From Acidimicrobiales bacterium (GTDB lineage Bacteria; Actinomycetota; Acidimicrobiia; Acidimicrobiales; Aldehydirespiratoraceae), in assembly GCA_040219515.1 (NCBI GenBank), contig JAVJSI010000007.1, forward strand, positions 248,001-312,000: 64,000 nt of DNA, read 5' to 3'. The notes below the pieces were generated by a model, which was not told the DNA's origin, made no database searches, and saw only the letters and a list, made by a program, of their open reading frames with translations. Positions 45,916 to 55,196 of the stretch are shown here, one piece after another (position 1 is the first letter of the stretch; the number at the start of each line of letters is the position of its first letter). Position numbers and translations under genes: made by a program.

Positions 45916-48766
45916 TCGCGCCGCTGCGATCGATGGCCCGGCGATCGGTCCCGAGGTAGCTCGCGATCACCGCGGGGTTCGACCGCACCGTTTCGGGGGT
46001 TCCTTCCGCGATCACGATGCCCTCGTCGAGGCAGTACACCCGATCCGACAGCGACATGATCAGACCCATGTCGTGCTCGATCACCACCATCGTCGCCCCG
46101 AGCTCCTGCTGGATCGACTTGATCAGCGGTCCGAACGCCTCGGTCTCCCGTTGGGCGAGGCCGGCGGTCGGTTCGTCGAGGCACAAGACATGGGCATCGA
46201 GGGCGAGCAGGCCGGCGAGTTCGACGATGCGGCGAGTGCCGGTGGAGAGCTCGTTGATGAACGTGTCGGCGTAGCGGCCGAGGCCGAGGAAGTCGATGAG
46301 GTCGGCGGCCTGGCTGCGCTTGACCCGGTCCCGCCGGATCGCGCCGGGCCAGAACAACGCGGTGGAGACGAGGCCGGTCCGGTGTCGGGCCTCGAGGGCG
46401 ACGAGCACGGTCTCACGCACTGTGAGCTCGGGGAAGAGGTCGGCCGCCTGAAACGTGCGACCGAGGCCGGCCCTGGCCCGTTCGTGCGCGGCCAGACGAG
46501 TCACATCGCTGCCGTTGATCTCGATCGTTCCGGTGGCAGGGACATATCCCCCGATGGCGTTGAGCAGCGTCGACTTGCCGGCGCCGTTGGTTCCGATCAG
46601 ACCGACGATCTCGCCGTGGTCAGCGTCGATGCCGACCCCCGAGACAGCCAGGATCCCCCCGAAACGGACCTCGATGTCCGTCGCCCGCAGGGCGACCTCG
46701 CCGCGGCGCTCCTTGGGCTCATGGGTGACGACCGTCGCCGGGGCGGGGCGGGAGACACGCACCGGCGGAGGTGGGCGGCGCGCCGCGACCCAGTCGACCA
46801 CGGCGTCTCGTGCCACGTAGCCCACGTGCACGAGACCGGCCGGGAAGTAGAGGAGCAGGACGAGTAGGCCGATGCTCGAAGTGAGAAGCGGGACGAGCTC
46901 GTTGTCGGGCCAGAAGGACGGGAGGCCCACGACCCAGAACGCCCCGATCAGCGGACCGAGCAGCGTTCCGAGCCCGCCGATGACGACCATCGCCACCACC
47001 TGGAGCGAGTCGTCGAGGGTGAAGAAGCGGTTGGCCAGCGGAACGCTCTCGATGATGCCGGCCAGCAGTGCCCCGCCGAACCCCGCGATGCCGCCGGCGA
47101 GCGCGAACGCCATGAGCTTCATGCGAATGGGCGACACGGCGTAGGCGCTGGCCGAGTCCTCGTTGTCGCGCACCGCGATGATGCTGCGCCCGATGCCGGA
47201 GCGTCGGAGCCGAGCGACGACCACCAGCAACACGACCAACGAGATCATGGTGAAGTAGTAGAAGTCACGCTCGCTCTCGACCTCCCACCAGCCCACCTTC
47301 CCCCGCTCGAAGGCCACCGAGGACCCCTCGCCGTCGTCGAGGGCGTCGCGCCGGAAGAGATACACCTGCGCCGCCAACGCGAAGGCGAATGTGCTCACCG
47401 CGAGGAGCAGTCCGCGCACCCGCAACGAGCCGACCCCCACGATCGCGGCGATGCCGGCCGTGACGAGCGCGGCCAGGAACATGGACACCAGGAATGGCAG
47501 GTCCGGAAGAGTGACGTCGAACCATTGCCACTGCCCCCACCCGACGCCGAAGTGCAGGCCCCTGCTGAAGCCGGCGGCGAGGAGCGCACCGAATCCGGCG
47601 AACGCCATCTGGGCCAGCGACACCTGGCCCGACCATCCGGTGATGACGGTGACGGAGACCGCACAGACGGCGAAGGCGAGCACCCGGGCGTAGATGCGAT
47701 GCCGACTCGGCAGGTCGATCAGCAGCGGCACGACGATCCCGGCGACGAGCAGCAGTGCCGGTCCGAGGTGCACGAAATGACGGACCCACCAGATCGAACG
47801 AAGGTGCTCGGGAACGGGGCGCCGCTTGGAGATGAAGGCGAACGAGGCCCGGCCCTCGCCGTCAGCCCTGTTCGAGAAAACGATCGCGGCGACGACGAGC
47901 ACGAAGAGCACGAGATCGAACAGGCCCGGATCGGTGAGGTGGATTCGCACGATGTGCGTCTCCAGCAGACCGATCCCGATACCGGCCGCCACCGCACGCG
48001 GGAACGAGTACATGCCGGCGAGCACGGCGGCCGCGAGGGCACGCGTCATCGTGACGGGACCGAGGTTCTGGATGCCGGTCGCCTCACCCCGCCGACCGGC
48101 CAGCAGGATCATGGCGACGGCGCCGACGAAGCCGGCGACCGTCCACACGAACAGCGAGACCGTGCGGGGGCTGATGCCCTGGAGGCGGGCCAGATCGGCG
48201 TTGCCGGCCGAGGCCTGCACGGTCTGACCGAACACGGTCCGGTTCAGGAAGAGCGCGAGACCGATGGCGATGATCGGCACGACGACGATGACGGTGAGGT
48301 CCGGGCCGTCGACGCTGATACCCCAGAACGGCTCCCAGGAGGAACCGACCGGGATCGGATAGCCCTGCCCGGTCTCGGGCGTGGGGTCGGGCAGGGCGAA
48401 CAGGATCGCCTGCATCAGCTGGGCGATACCGATCGTCGCCACGAGCAGGATCACCCTCGGAGCGTCGAAGAGGCGACGAACCACCGCGAGTTCGAGGATC
48501 CCGCCGCCGATCGTGCCCACCGCAACCGCAACCGCAAGTGCGATCCAGTACGGGAAGTCGTAGTTGACGACCATGATCACCATCAGCCCCATCGCGGGCA
48601 GACCCATGTTGCCGACGGCGAGGTTGATGACCTTGGTCGAGCGGTAGATCAGCACGATCCCCATGGCGATCAACCCGTAGATCAGGCCGATGGTGGCACC
48701 GTTGAAGACGAGCTGCCACGAGCTCCGGTCGACCCACCAGGCCCAGATCGCGTCCCAGATCGCCAT
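45905..48766 (-). CDS. Fused ABC transporter: LivH permease - LivM permease - LivG ATPase
   Basis: A 953-residue single chain. Residues about 15-300 are a LivH-type permease (FNGATIGLIYGLIAMGIVLI, INLAVGNMGLPAMG, GISPRTVSLFVWTVAGFVGA). Residues about 330-670 are LivM (GWSGQVSLAQMAFAGFGALL, RSGIGRSIIAVRDNEDSASA, AFALAGGIAGFGGALLAG). Residues about 700-953 are LivG (IGTNGAGKST, signature LSTGTRRIVELAGLL, Walker B VLCLDEPTAGL). Normally these are three proteins. The gene is followed, on the other strand, by the binding protein and is preceded one base away by the MFS-LivF fusion. ATG 48764-48766. Confidence 0.92.
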   Translation of the reverse strand: MAIWDAIWAWWVDRSSWQLVFNGATIGLIYGLIAMGIVLIYRSTKVINLAVGNMGLPAMGLMVIMVVNYDFPYWIALAVAVAVGTIGGGILELAVVRRLFDAPRVILLVATIGIAQLMQAILFALPDPTPETGQGYPIPVGSSWEPFWGISVDGPDLTVIVVVPIIAIGLALFLNRTVFGQTVQASAGNADLARLQGISPRTVSLFVWTVAGFVGAVAMILLAGRRGEATGIQNLGPVTMTRALAAAVLAGMYSFPRAVAAGIGIGLLETHIVRIHLTDPGLFDLVLFVLVVAAIVFSNRADGEGRASFAFISKRRPVPEHLRSIWWVRHFVHLGPALLLVAGIVVPLLIDLPSRHRIYARVLAFAVCAVSVTVITGWSGQVSLAQMAFAGFGALLAAGFSRGLHFGVGWGQWQWFDVTLPDLPFLVSMFLAALVTAGIAAIVGVGSLRVRGLLLAVSTFAFALAAQVYLFRRDALDDGEGSSVAFERGKVGWWEVESERDFYYFTMISLVVLLVVVARLRRSGIGRSIIAVRDNEDSASAYAVSPIRMKLMAFALAGGIAGFGGALLAGIIESVPLANRFFTLDDSLQVVAMVVIGGLGTLLGPLIGAFWVVGLPSFWPDNELVPLLTSSIGLLVLLLYFPAGLVHVGYVARDAVVDWVAARRPPPPVRVSRPAPATVVTHEPKERRGEVALRATDIEVRFGGILAVSGVGIDADHGEIVGLIGTNGAGKSTLLNAIGGYVPATGTIEINGSDVTRLAAHERARAGLGRTFQAADLFPELTVRETVLVALEARHRTGLVSTALFWPGAIRRDRVKRSQAADLIDFLGLGRYADTFINELSTGTRRIVELAGLLALDAHVLCLDEPTAGLAQRETEAFGPLIKSIQQELGATMVVIEHDMGLIMSLSDRVYCLDEGIVIAEGTPETVRSNPAVIASYLGTDRRAIDRSGAITE

Positions 48767-48767
48767 G

Positions 48768-50993
48768 TCAGCCGCCCTCGTCGCCGAGGAACACGGCCCG
48801 GGCGATGTCGTCCCGCTCGAGCAGCTCGCGGGCCGACCCCTCGAAGCGGATCTGGCCCTTCTCGAGGAAGATCGCCCGGTCGCTGATCTGCAGAGCGATG
48901 TTGATGGACTGCTCGACGACGATCATCGTCTGCCCCGCCTCCCGCAACCGGTCGATGAGCTCGAGCAGCTCCGACACCACCGACGGGGCGAGCCCGAGTG
49001 ACAGCTCGTCGATGAGGAGTACGTCGGGCTCGTTGAGCATCGTGATCGCGAGGGCGAGCATCTGCTGTTGCCCTCCCGACAGGGTGCCGGCCTGGTCGTT
49101 CTCGCGTCCGACGAGCGCCGGGAAGAGCTCCTGCACCCGCTCGATGCGACGACGCACGTCGGCTCGGTCCTTGCGGTACTTGTAGGCCCCCATGACCAGG
49201 TTCTGGCGCACCGTCATGTCGGCGAAGACGCCACGTCCGCCGGGGAGCTGCTGGATGCCGAGCTGCGAGCGCACCTGGGGGGAGCTGAACGTGATCGTGC
49301 GCCCGTGGTGGCGGATCACCCCTCGCGACGGGGTGCCGAGTCCGCTGATCACCCGCAGGACCGTGGACTTGCCGGCACCGTTCGTGCCGAGCAGCGCCAG
49401 CGACTCGCCCTTGGCGAGCTCGAAGCCGACGTCGAAGAGCACCTGGACCCGGCCGTAGCCGAAGTCGAGGTTGTTGATCTGGAGAGCCGGGATCGCGTCG
49501 GGTGCCGCGGCGCGGCGATCGGATTCCTCGAGCTCCTCCTGGAGCTCCTGCACTACCTGTGAGAGATCGCGTTTCACGAACGAGGCAGCCCTCATCATGA
49601 GCCCCCCGCCGACGATGGTGGTGGGCACGCTCAGCACCAGCACAGTGGTGCGGGCCCCCCAGGCGTCGGCGAACAGCAACGCGACGAGTCCACCGCCCAA
49701 CGCACCCGTGAAGAAGATGTAGAGGGTGCCGAGGGCGGCACCCAGACCGCGGAGCCGGTACGGAATGATCGACTGGAGCATCGGCTGCACCATCGCGAAG
49801 GCCGAGAACAGCATCACCTCGCGGGGGATCGACATGATCACGAACGCCGGCACGTTGGGCATGAAGTACTGCACCGGCATGAGGAAGGCCGAGAAGAAGA
49901 CGAGCCCGCCGACGAGACGCAGCACCAGCGACGGGTCGCGTCGGTAGAGCCGATCGAAGCGGGGACCGATGAACACGAGGGCGACCATGACGAACACGCC
50001 ACCGGCCGTCTTGGCGATGCCCCGGTCGAGTGCTTCGAGGTCGAAGCGATCCTCGAGGAAGATGTTCTCGAGGAACGGCGCGGTGAAGATGCCGAAGCCC
50101 ATCGCGCTGAACCCGACGATCACCCCCTTGAGGGTCCGGATCTGCCAGAGCCGGGCGAAGGCCGCGTCCATGCTCGGCGGGAGCGGATCGTCTTCGGCGA
50201 TGGCCTGGCCGAGCACATCCTGCTTCTCCCACTGCCCGCGCGTCGGCTCCTTCAGCCGGAAGGCGGCGAAGGCGAAGAACAGAACCGGTACGCCCAGGAT
50301 GTAGTAGGCCCACCGCCAGCCGTCGACCTCACCCGGACCGTTGGCGATCTCGACGATCACACCCACGAGCAGGGGGCTCAGCACGGCCACGCCCCGACCG
50401 GCGATGGCGGTGATCGCACCGATCCGTCCGCGGATACCGATCGGGTAGGCATCGGCGATCATCGAGCCATGGACCGGGATCGTGTTGGCCTTGGCGATGC
50501 CGACACCGAAGCGGGCCCAGAAGAATGCGAAGGCGTTGGGCACCATGCCGCTCAGGAAGACGCTGATGCTGAAGGCCAGGCTCGACCAGCCGATGACCGG
50601 TCCCCGCCGGAACCGGTCGGCGAGCCAGCCCATCGGTACGGCGCCGAGCACCACGAACGCCGCCGAGATGGCACCGATGAACGTGATCACGCCGTCGCCC
50701 ACGCCGAAGTCGTCGCGGATGTCGGGGGCGAGGAGGGCGAACGCGGAGGCCTGGAGTTCGTCGAGGGAGTTGAGCACCAGGAGCACGACGAAGGTCGCGG
50801 CGCCGCCCCCCATCACCAGGCCCCGCTTGAGGCTCAGCTCCTCGCTGCCGACGCCGGGCAGCAGTTCGTCGGCGAAGAGGATCTCCTCCACCTCGGACGC
50901 GTCGCGTCGTGCCGCTTCCTCCTCGAGCACCAGACCGGCGAGCGCGGACGCATGCGGTCTCGACTCAACGGTGTTGTCGTCCCCCTCGGCCAT
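48768..50993 (-). CDS. Fusion of a 12-span MFS transporter with a LivF-type ABC ATPase
   Basis: A 741-residue chain. Residues about 60-480 are an MFS permease with the cytoplasmic loop signature GWLADRFRRGPVIGW and hydrophobic spans throughout. An acidic linker (VVQELQEELEESDRRA) joins it to a LivF-like ATPase at about 500-741, with LLGTNGAGKST, LSGGQQQMLALAITMLNEPD, LLIDELSLGLAP and VVEQSINIAL. MFS pumps work without ATP, so an attached ATPase is surprising. LivF is the missing partner of LivG in the next gene (1-base gap). The MFS part may tether LivF, or handle another substrate. Start ATG 50991-50993. Confidence 0.88.
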   Translation of the reverse strand: MAEGDDNTVESRPHASALAGLVLEEEAARRDASEVEEILFADELLPGVGSEELSLKRGLVMGGGAATFVVLLVLNSLDELQASAFALLAPDIRDDFGVGDGVITFIGAISAAFVVLGAVPMGWLADRFRRGPVIGWSSLAFSISVFLSGMVPNAFAFFWARFGVGIAKANTIPVHGSMIADAYPIGIRGRIGAITAIAGRGVAVLSPLLVGVIVEIANGPGEVDGWRWAYYILGVPVLFFAFAAFRLKEPTRGQWEKQDVLGQAIAEDDPLPPSMDAAFARLWQIRTLKGVIVGFSAMGFGIFTAPFLENIFLEDRFDLEALDRGIAKTAGGVFVMVALVFIGPRFDRLYRRDPSLVLRLVGGLVFFSAFLMPVQYFMPNVPAFVIMSIPREVMLFSAFAMVQPMLQSIIPYRLRGLGAALGTLYIFFTGALGGGLVALLFADAWGARTTVLVLSVPTTIVGGGLMMRAASFVKRDLSQVVQELQEELEESDRRAAAPDAIPALQINNLDFGYGRVQVLFDVGFELAKGESLALLGTNGAGKSTVLRVISGLGTPSRGVIRHHGRTITFSSPQVRSQLGIQQLPGGRGVFADMTVRQNLVMGAYKYRKDRADVRRRIERVQELFPALVGRENDQAGTLSGGQQQMLALAITMLNEPDVLLIDELSLGLAPSVVSELLELIDRLREAGQTMIVVEQSINIALQISDRAIFLEKGQIRFEGSARELLERDDIARAVFLGDEGG

Positions 50994-51028
50994 CGTCCCC
51001 CCGGATCGGCCTGCTTCTCGATGTTGCC

Positions 51029-52207
51029 TTAACGCTCTGCCCTGTCTGCCTGACGATCCGTTTTCTGTGCCTCTCGCCAGGTCAGCCCCTGCTCCACGTC
51101 GATGTCGTGAGGCAGGCCAAGTAGCCGCTCGGCGATGACATTGCGTAGCACCTCGCTCGTCCCCCCACCTACCGTGAGCGCCGGCGAGAAGAGGAAGCCG
51201 TCGTTCCACTGGGCCCAGCTACCGTCGAGCGGCCCATCGGCCAGCATTCCCGCCGCACCCTCGAGATCGACGGCCAACTCGTAGACGACCTTGCCGTGCG
51301 GGTCGGCCAGTGCCTTGCGCAACGACGCATCCGGCCCGGGCGTCTGGTTCACCTTGGCGGCCACCAACGCGAGCCGGTGGTAGCGGAGAATCTCGCCCTC
51401 GATGTAGGCCCGAACCAGGCGATCGCGGTGGGGGCCGGGTGCGATGCCGCCGCGCTTCTCGACCGCCTCCACCAGGTCACGAACGGTCGGGCCGTGACCC
51501 CACCGCAGTCCGCCCTGGCTGAGTGACACTCGTTCGTTGGCCAGCGTCTGCTTGGCCATCGACCAGCCGTTGTGCTCCTCGCCGATGAGGTTCTCGGCCG
51601 GGATCCTCACTTCGTCGAAGAACACCTCGTTGAACAGGCCGCCACCGCTCATGTTGACGATGGGTCGTACCTCGATGCCCGGCGTCGCCATGTCGACGAT
51701 GAAGTAGCTGATGCCGGTGTGCTTCGAGACCTCGGTGTCGGTGCGAGCGATGAGGATGCCGAAGCGCGAGACGTCGGCCAGCGAGGTCCAGATCTTCTGC
51801 CCGTTGACGATGTACTCGTCGCCGTCACGCACCGCCCGGGTGGAGAGGTTGGCGAGGTCCGAGCCGGCCTCGGGTTCGCTAAACAGCTGGCACCACATCT
51901 CCTCGCCGGTGAGCATCGGCGGCAGGTAACGCTCCTTCTGGGCGTCGGTGCCGTGGACGATGATCACGGGCCCGCAGTGGCCGGTGCCGATCGGGTTGAT
52001 CGGCTTCCTCGCCCCTGCCCGCTTCATCTCCTCTTCGATGATCAGCTGGTGCACCGGCTCGGCGTCGAGGCCCCACGGGGTCGGCCAGTGCGGCACCACG
52101 AGACCGGCGTCGCGGAGCTGCGCCGGTGTGGGGTCGGGATGATCGGAGAACCACGAGCGGAGTTCCTGGCGTCGTGGGTCGTCGTCTCCCGGCAGCTCCA
52201 GGGTCAT
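51029..52207 (-). CDS. Acyl-CoA dehydrogenase family protein
   Basis: About 392 residues. MWCQLFSEPEAGSDLANLST, YIVNGQKIWTSLADVSRFGI, IVNMSGGGLFNEVFFDEVRI, LIGEEHNGWSMAKQTLANER and LTVGGGTSEVLRNVIAERLL are the standard blocks. The long N-terminal EPVHQLIIEEEMKRAGARKP suits dehydrogenases acting on bulky CoA esters. Start uncertain: ATG 52205-52207 (MTLELPGD) chosen for a GGA upstream, ATG 52229-52231 possible. Downstream of it on the same strand is the MFS-LivF gene, 35 bases away, which suggests co-expression of transport and catabolism. Confidence 0.88.
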   Translation of the reverse strand: MTLELPGDDDPRRQELRSWFSDHPDPTPAQLRDAGLVVPHWPTPWGLDAEPVHQLIIEEEMKRAGARKPINPIGTGHCGPVIIVHGTDAQKERYLPPMLTGEEMWCQLFSEPEAGSDLANLSTRAVRDGDEYIVNGQKIWTSLADVSRFGILIARTDTEVSKHTGISYFIVDMATPGIEVRPIVNMSGGGLFNEVFFDEVRIPAENLIGEEHNGWSMAKQTLANERVSLSQGGLRWGHGPTVRDLVEAVEKRGGIAPGPHRDRLVRAYIEGEILRYHRLALVAAKVNQTPGPDASLRKALADPHGKVVYELAVDLEGAAGMLADGPLDGSWAQWNDGFLFSPALTVGGGTSEVLRNVIAERLLGLPHDIDVEQGLTWREAQKTDRQADRAER

Positions 52208-52257
52208 CGTCGATCCGGGACTGGCAGCCATGCGGCACATTAGGTCAATGTGGAGGC

Positions 52258-53490
52258 ATGACCGCCACCGACGCATCGACTGAGCACTACACCGTCATCT
52301 CCGCCGACACCCATGCCGGCGGGAGCCACCAGGCATATCGCGAGTACCTCGCCGAGGAGTTCCGCGACGAGTTCGACGCCTGGCGCGGAAAATACAAGAA
52401 CCCCTACAAGGATCTCGGCGACAACCGTCGGCTCCGCAACTGGGACAACGACATGCGCAACCAGGCGCAGCTCGACGAAGAGGGCGTGGTCGGCGAGGTC
52501 ATCTTCCCCAACACCGTGCCGCCGTTCTTCCCGAGCTTCGTGCTGTTCGCCCAGCCCCCGACGGCCGAGCAGTACCGCCAGCGTCGGGCCGGTATCCAGG
52601 CTCACAATCGTTGGTTGAAGGAATTCTGCGAGGACTATCCCGAGCGGCGCGCCGGTGTGGGCCAGATCTTCCTCAACGATGTCGACGACGCCATCGAGGA
52701 CGCCAAGTGGATCAAGGAGAACGGGCTGCGCGGCGGCATTCTCCTGCCCAACATCGCCCCCGACGTCAAGTGGGTCAAACCGCTCTACGACCCCTGCTAC
52801 GACCCGCTGTGGGAGGTGCTCACCGATCTCGACATGCCGATCAACATGCACTCGGGCACCGGCAACCCCGACTATGGCAAGTACCCGATCTCGATGCTGC
52901 TCTACATCGGCGAGGTCGGCTTCTACACCCAGCGGCCGCTGGTCCACATGATCCTCGGCGCCGTGTTCGAGCGCTTCCCGACGATGAAGTTCGTGCTCAC
53001 CGAGATCGGCGCAGCGTGGATCCCGCCGCTGCTCGAACAGCTCGACGGCACCATCTCGCGCATCCGCGACACCGGTGAGACCGGCGAGATCAAGTACGAC
53101 CGCGGAGTGCTGCCGTCGATGCTCGCCTCGGAGATGTGGGCCCAGTGCGGCTACGTCGGCGTGTCCGGTCCGGGGGCGGGCGACATGGAGGCTCGCCACG
53201 CGGTCGGCGTCGACCGTTTCATGTGGGGCAGCGACTACCCCCACGACGAGGGCACCCATCCGAACACCAAGGAGCACCTGCGTCGTCGCTTCGCCGACAT
53301 CCCCCACGAGGACTGCGTGAAGATGTTGGCCGGCAACGCGGCGAAGCTCTACGACTTCGATCTCGACAAGCTCGCGCCGCTGGCCAAGCAGTACGGCCCG
53401 ACCCGGGAAGAACTGCACACCCCGGTCGACGGCCCCGACGACGCCGACTACCTCGGCATCGGCGAAGACATGGACACCGACGCCCTCTGA
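52258..53490 (+). CDS. Amidohydrolase family 2 (metal-dependent TIM-barrel hydrolase)
   Basis: A 410-residue member of the amidohydrolase-2 group. Metal ligands are seen in VISADTHAGGS (DxH), DMPINMHSGTGNP, FVLTEIGAAWI and FMWGSDYPHDEGT with the final Asp. The family covers decarboxylases and hydrolases of aromatic and lactone substrates. It is divergent from the acyl-CoA dehydrogenase gene (51 bases between starts), so the shared control region may serve both. ATG 52258 has GGAGG only one base away, so a leaderless or nonstandard start is possible. Its stop CTGA abuts repeat E. Confidence 0.87.
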   Translation: MTATDASTEHYTVISADTHAGGSHQAYREYLAEEFRDEFDAWRGKYKNPYKDLGDNRRLRNWDNDMRNQAQLDEEGVVGEVIFPNTVPPFFPSFVLFAQPPTAEQYRQRRAGIQAHNRWLKEFCEDYPERRAGVGQIFLNDVDDAIEDAKWIKENGLRGGILLPNIAPDVKWVKPLYDPCYDPLWEVLTDLDMPINMHSGTGNPDYGKYPISMLLYIGEVGFYTQRPLVHMILGAVFERFPTMKFVLTEIGAAWIPPLLEQLDGTISRIRDTGETGEIKYDRGVLPSMLASEMWAQCGYVGVSGPGAGDMEARHAVGVDRFMWGSDYPHDEGTHPNTKEHLRRRFADIPHEDCVKMLAGNAAKLYDFDLDKLAPLAKQYGPTREELHTPVDGPDDADYLGIGEDMDTDAL

Positions 53491-53544
53491 CCGTTGCATT
53501 CGGGGTCAGACCCCCGTTGCAGTTGGGGTCAGACCCCCGTTGCA
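53487..53544 (+). repeat. Palindromic repeat E, two tandem units at the amidohydrolase stop
   Basis: Unit one (CTGA, CCGTTGCATTC, core GGGGTCAGACCCCC, GTTGCAGTTG) spans 53487-53525 and is identical over 39 bases to repeat F in reverse orientation. A second core follows at 53525-53538, sharing the middle GTTGCAGTT segment. It is the left member of an inverted pair that brackets the second sigma operon. Confidence 0.9.
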
Positions 53545-53550
53545 CCACTT

Positions 53551-54690
53551 CTAGGAGACTGCGCGGCGAACGATCGTCGTCGGGGAGTCCTTCGTCGCCG
53601 ACCAGATCACATTCGGTTCGGCGCCACGGCCGACCGCACCCGCAGCGACTCCATCGATCGTCCGGATCGCCCTGCTGCCCCGATCGATGAGGAAGGTGGC
53701 TCCGTCGGCGGCCAACGCGAGGACACCGGCATCGATCTCCAGTAGGTCGATGGCGCGGGTCCCCAGGTCAATGGTGTCGAGCAGCTCGCCGTCGGCGATT
53801 CCAACAACATAGACACTGTTGTCCTGGCCGTTCCCTCTGATCCATACCTCGTCGCCGAGAATCGCCGATCCTGCCAACGGCACACCCAAGTCGGCGATCT
53901 CTCGTCCGCCGCCACGAACATCGGCGACGGTCACGATCCCGTCGTACGGGCTGGTGAGCACGGCGATGTCATCGCGTGCGGAGACGAACAGCGGTGGAGT
54001 GAGCTCGCCGCCCTTGAGACCGCCGCGATAGCCGCCGTTCTCGCCACCGATGTACTCCACCGATCCCACGCCATCGAGCACCCATGCACCCATCGTCGAT
54101 GCAGCGATGCCGCCGTCCGTTTCTGTGGTCCTCTCGATCGGGGCGTACGTGCCGTCTGGGGAGATCTGGACGAATCCCGATGGAATCGACATCCATCCGG
54201 CCGTTCGGACCCACACCGAGTCGGCGCTGAACGCAATGTCGGTGGGCTCGCCGGTGACCCTGATGTCGTCGACGACGTCGCCGGTCACCGGGTCGAGGCG
54301 AAGCACATGACCCATGCCGCCGGACTCCTCGGTGTCGATCGATCCTCCGACCACCCAGAGGCTGCCGAACGCCTCCCCCAATGCGGTCGCGGCGAACGGC
54401 ACCTCGATCGTGAGGTCGGTGAGCTCTGACGTCGCCGGCCCGTCACCGGCCGCCCCGCCGGTCGTCGGCGATGTCGTCGTCGTGGGGCTGGTGGCAACGT
54501 CGGGCCCGTCGGTGCCGACTGGCCACACGGCGAGGACACCGGCCGCGACGAGGAGCCCGGCCAACAGGAACCCCGCACCGAGCCGCCGGCGTCGGCCTCG
54601 GTTCTGCGCAACGGCGGCGGCCTCGACCGCGGCCGCGCCGCGAACCGTGCCTCGCACTGCGAGTCGACGAAGTTCGTCGCGATCGTCCAT
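53551..54690 (-). CDS. Membrane-anchored extracytoplasmic protein, probable anti-sigma partner
   Basis: A 379-residue protein. About 33 cytoplasmic residues (MDDRDELRRLAVRGTVRGAA) and a membrane helix (LGAGFLLAGLLVAAGVLAVW) precede an outer part that reads like a beta-propeller (LWVVGGSIDT, VWVRTAGWM, AWVLDGVGS, VWIRGNGQD). The ATG at 54688-54690 overlaps the sigma gene stop by one base (TGATG). Same layout as 34718-36877, but half as long. The outer part repeats the W-V-x-G motif at near-regular spacing. Anti-sigma role inferred from position. Confidence 0.72.
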   Translation of the reverse strand: MDDRDELRRLAVRGTVRGAAAVEAAAVAQNRGRRRRLGAGFLLAGLLVAAGVLAVWPVGTDGPDVATSPTTTTSPTTGGAAGDGPATSELTDLTIEVPFAATALGEAFGSLWVVGGSIDTEESGGMGHVLRLDPVTGDVVDDIRVTGEPTDIAFSADSVWVRTAGWMSIPSGFVQISPDGTYAPIERTTETDGGIAASTMGAWVLDGVGSVEYIGGENGGYRGGLKGGELTPPLFVSARDDIAVLTSPYDGIVTVADVRGGGREIADLGVPLAGSAILGDEVWIRGNGQDNSVYVVGIADGELLDTIDLGTRAIDLLEIDAGVLALAADGATFLIDRGSRAIRTIDGVAAGAVGRGAEPNVIWSATKDSPTTIVRRAVS

Positions 54691-55154
54691 CAGGCCAGTC
54701 CTTCCATGTCGAGTTCGTTTCTCAGCCGGGTCCGCCCACGGCTCGCCCGAGCTCGAGCCGCCTCCTCGCTGCACCCGAGCACGGCTGCAACCTCGGCGTA
54801 CGTGGCGTTCTCGACGTCGACCATCCAGAGGACCGCACGCACCTCGGGCGCCAGCCGGGTCAGATCGCTCACGTCCGACGGGTAGCGATCCGCGCTCGTC
54901 GTGTCGGCGGTACCGATACGCACCAACGCTCGGCGAAGTCGGCCGAGCGACCGGCGTCGATTGGACGCCAGATTCAGGATCGACCGACGGAGGTACGCCT
55001 CCGGGTGTTCGACAGCCCGGTCCGATCGTCGCCGCAGCATTCGGGCAAGCGCCTCCTGGACGAGATCATCGGGTTCATCCTCGGACGGCCCGACGACCGC
55101 TGCGAACGCCCGCAACCGCGGGTAGAGCGCAGCGAAGTCCATGGCCGTCATCAT
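54690..55154 (-). CDS. ECF-type RNA polymerase sigma factor
   Basis: About 154 residues. Region 2 shows DEPDDLVQEALARMLRRRSD and PEAYLRRSILNLASNRRRSL. Region 4 shows LAPEVRAVLWMVDVENATYA then EVAAVLGCSEEAARARASRG, with the HTH. Start could be ATG 55142, 55151 or 55154 (three close starts); none has a good ribosome site. No GGAAC-N17-CGTC type promoter was found just upstream. First gene of a two-gene operon held between inverted repeats E and F. Confidence 0.85.
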   Translation of the reverse strand: MMTAMDFAALYPRLRAFAAVVGPSEDEPDDLVQEALARMLRRRSDRAVEHPEAYLRRSILNLASNRRRSLGRLRRALVRIGTADTTSADRYPSDVSDLTRLAPEVRAVLWMVDVENATYAEVAAVLGCSEEAARARASRGRTRLRNELDMEGLA

Positions 55155-55196
55155 CACAGAGACACCGAACCGCTCGGATTCGTGACAGGTCGTTCT

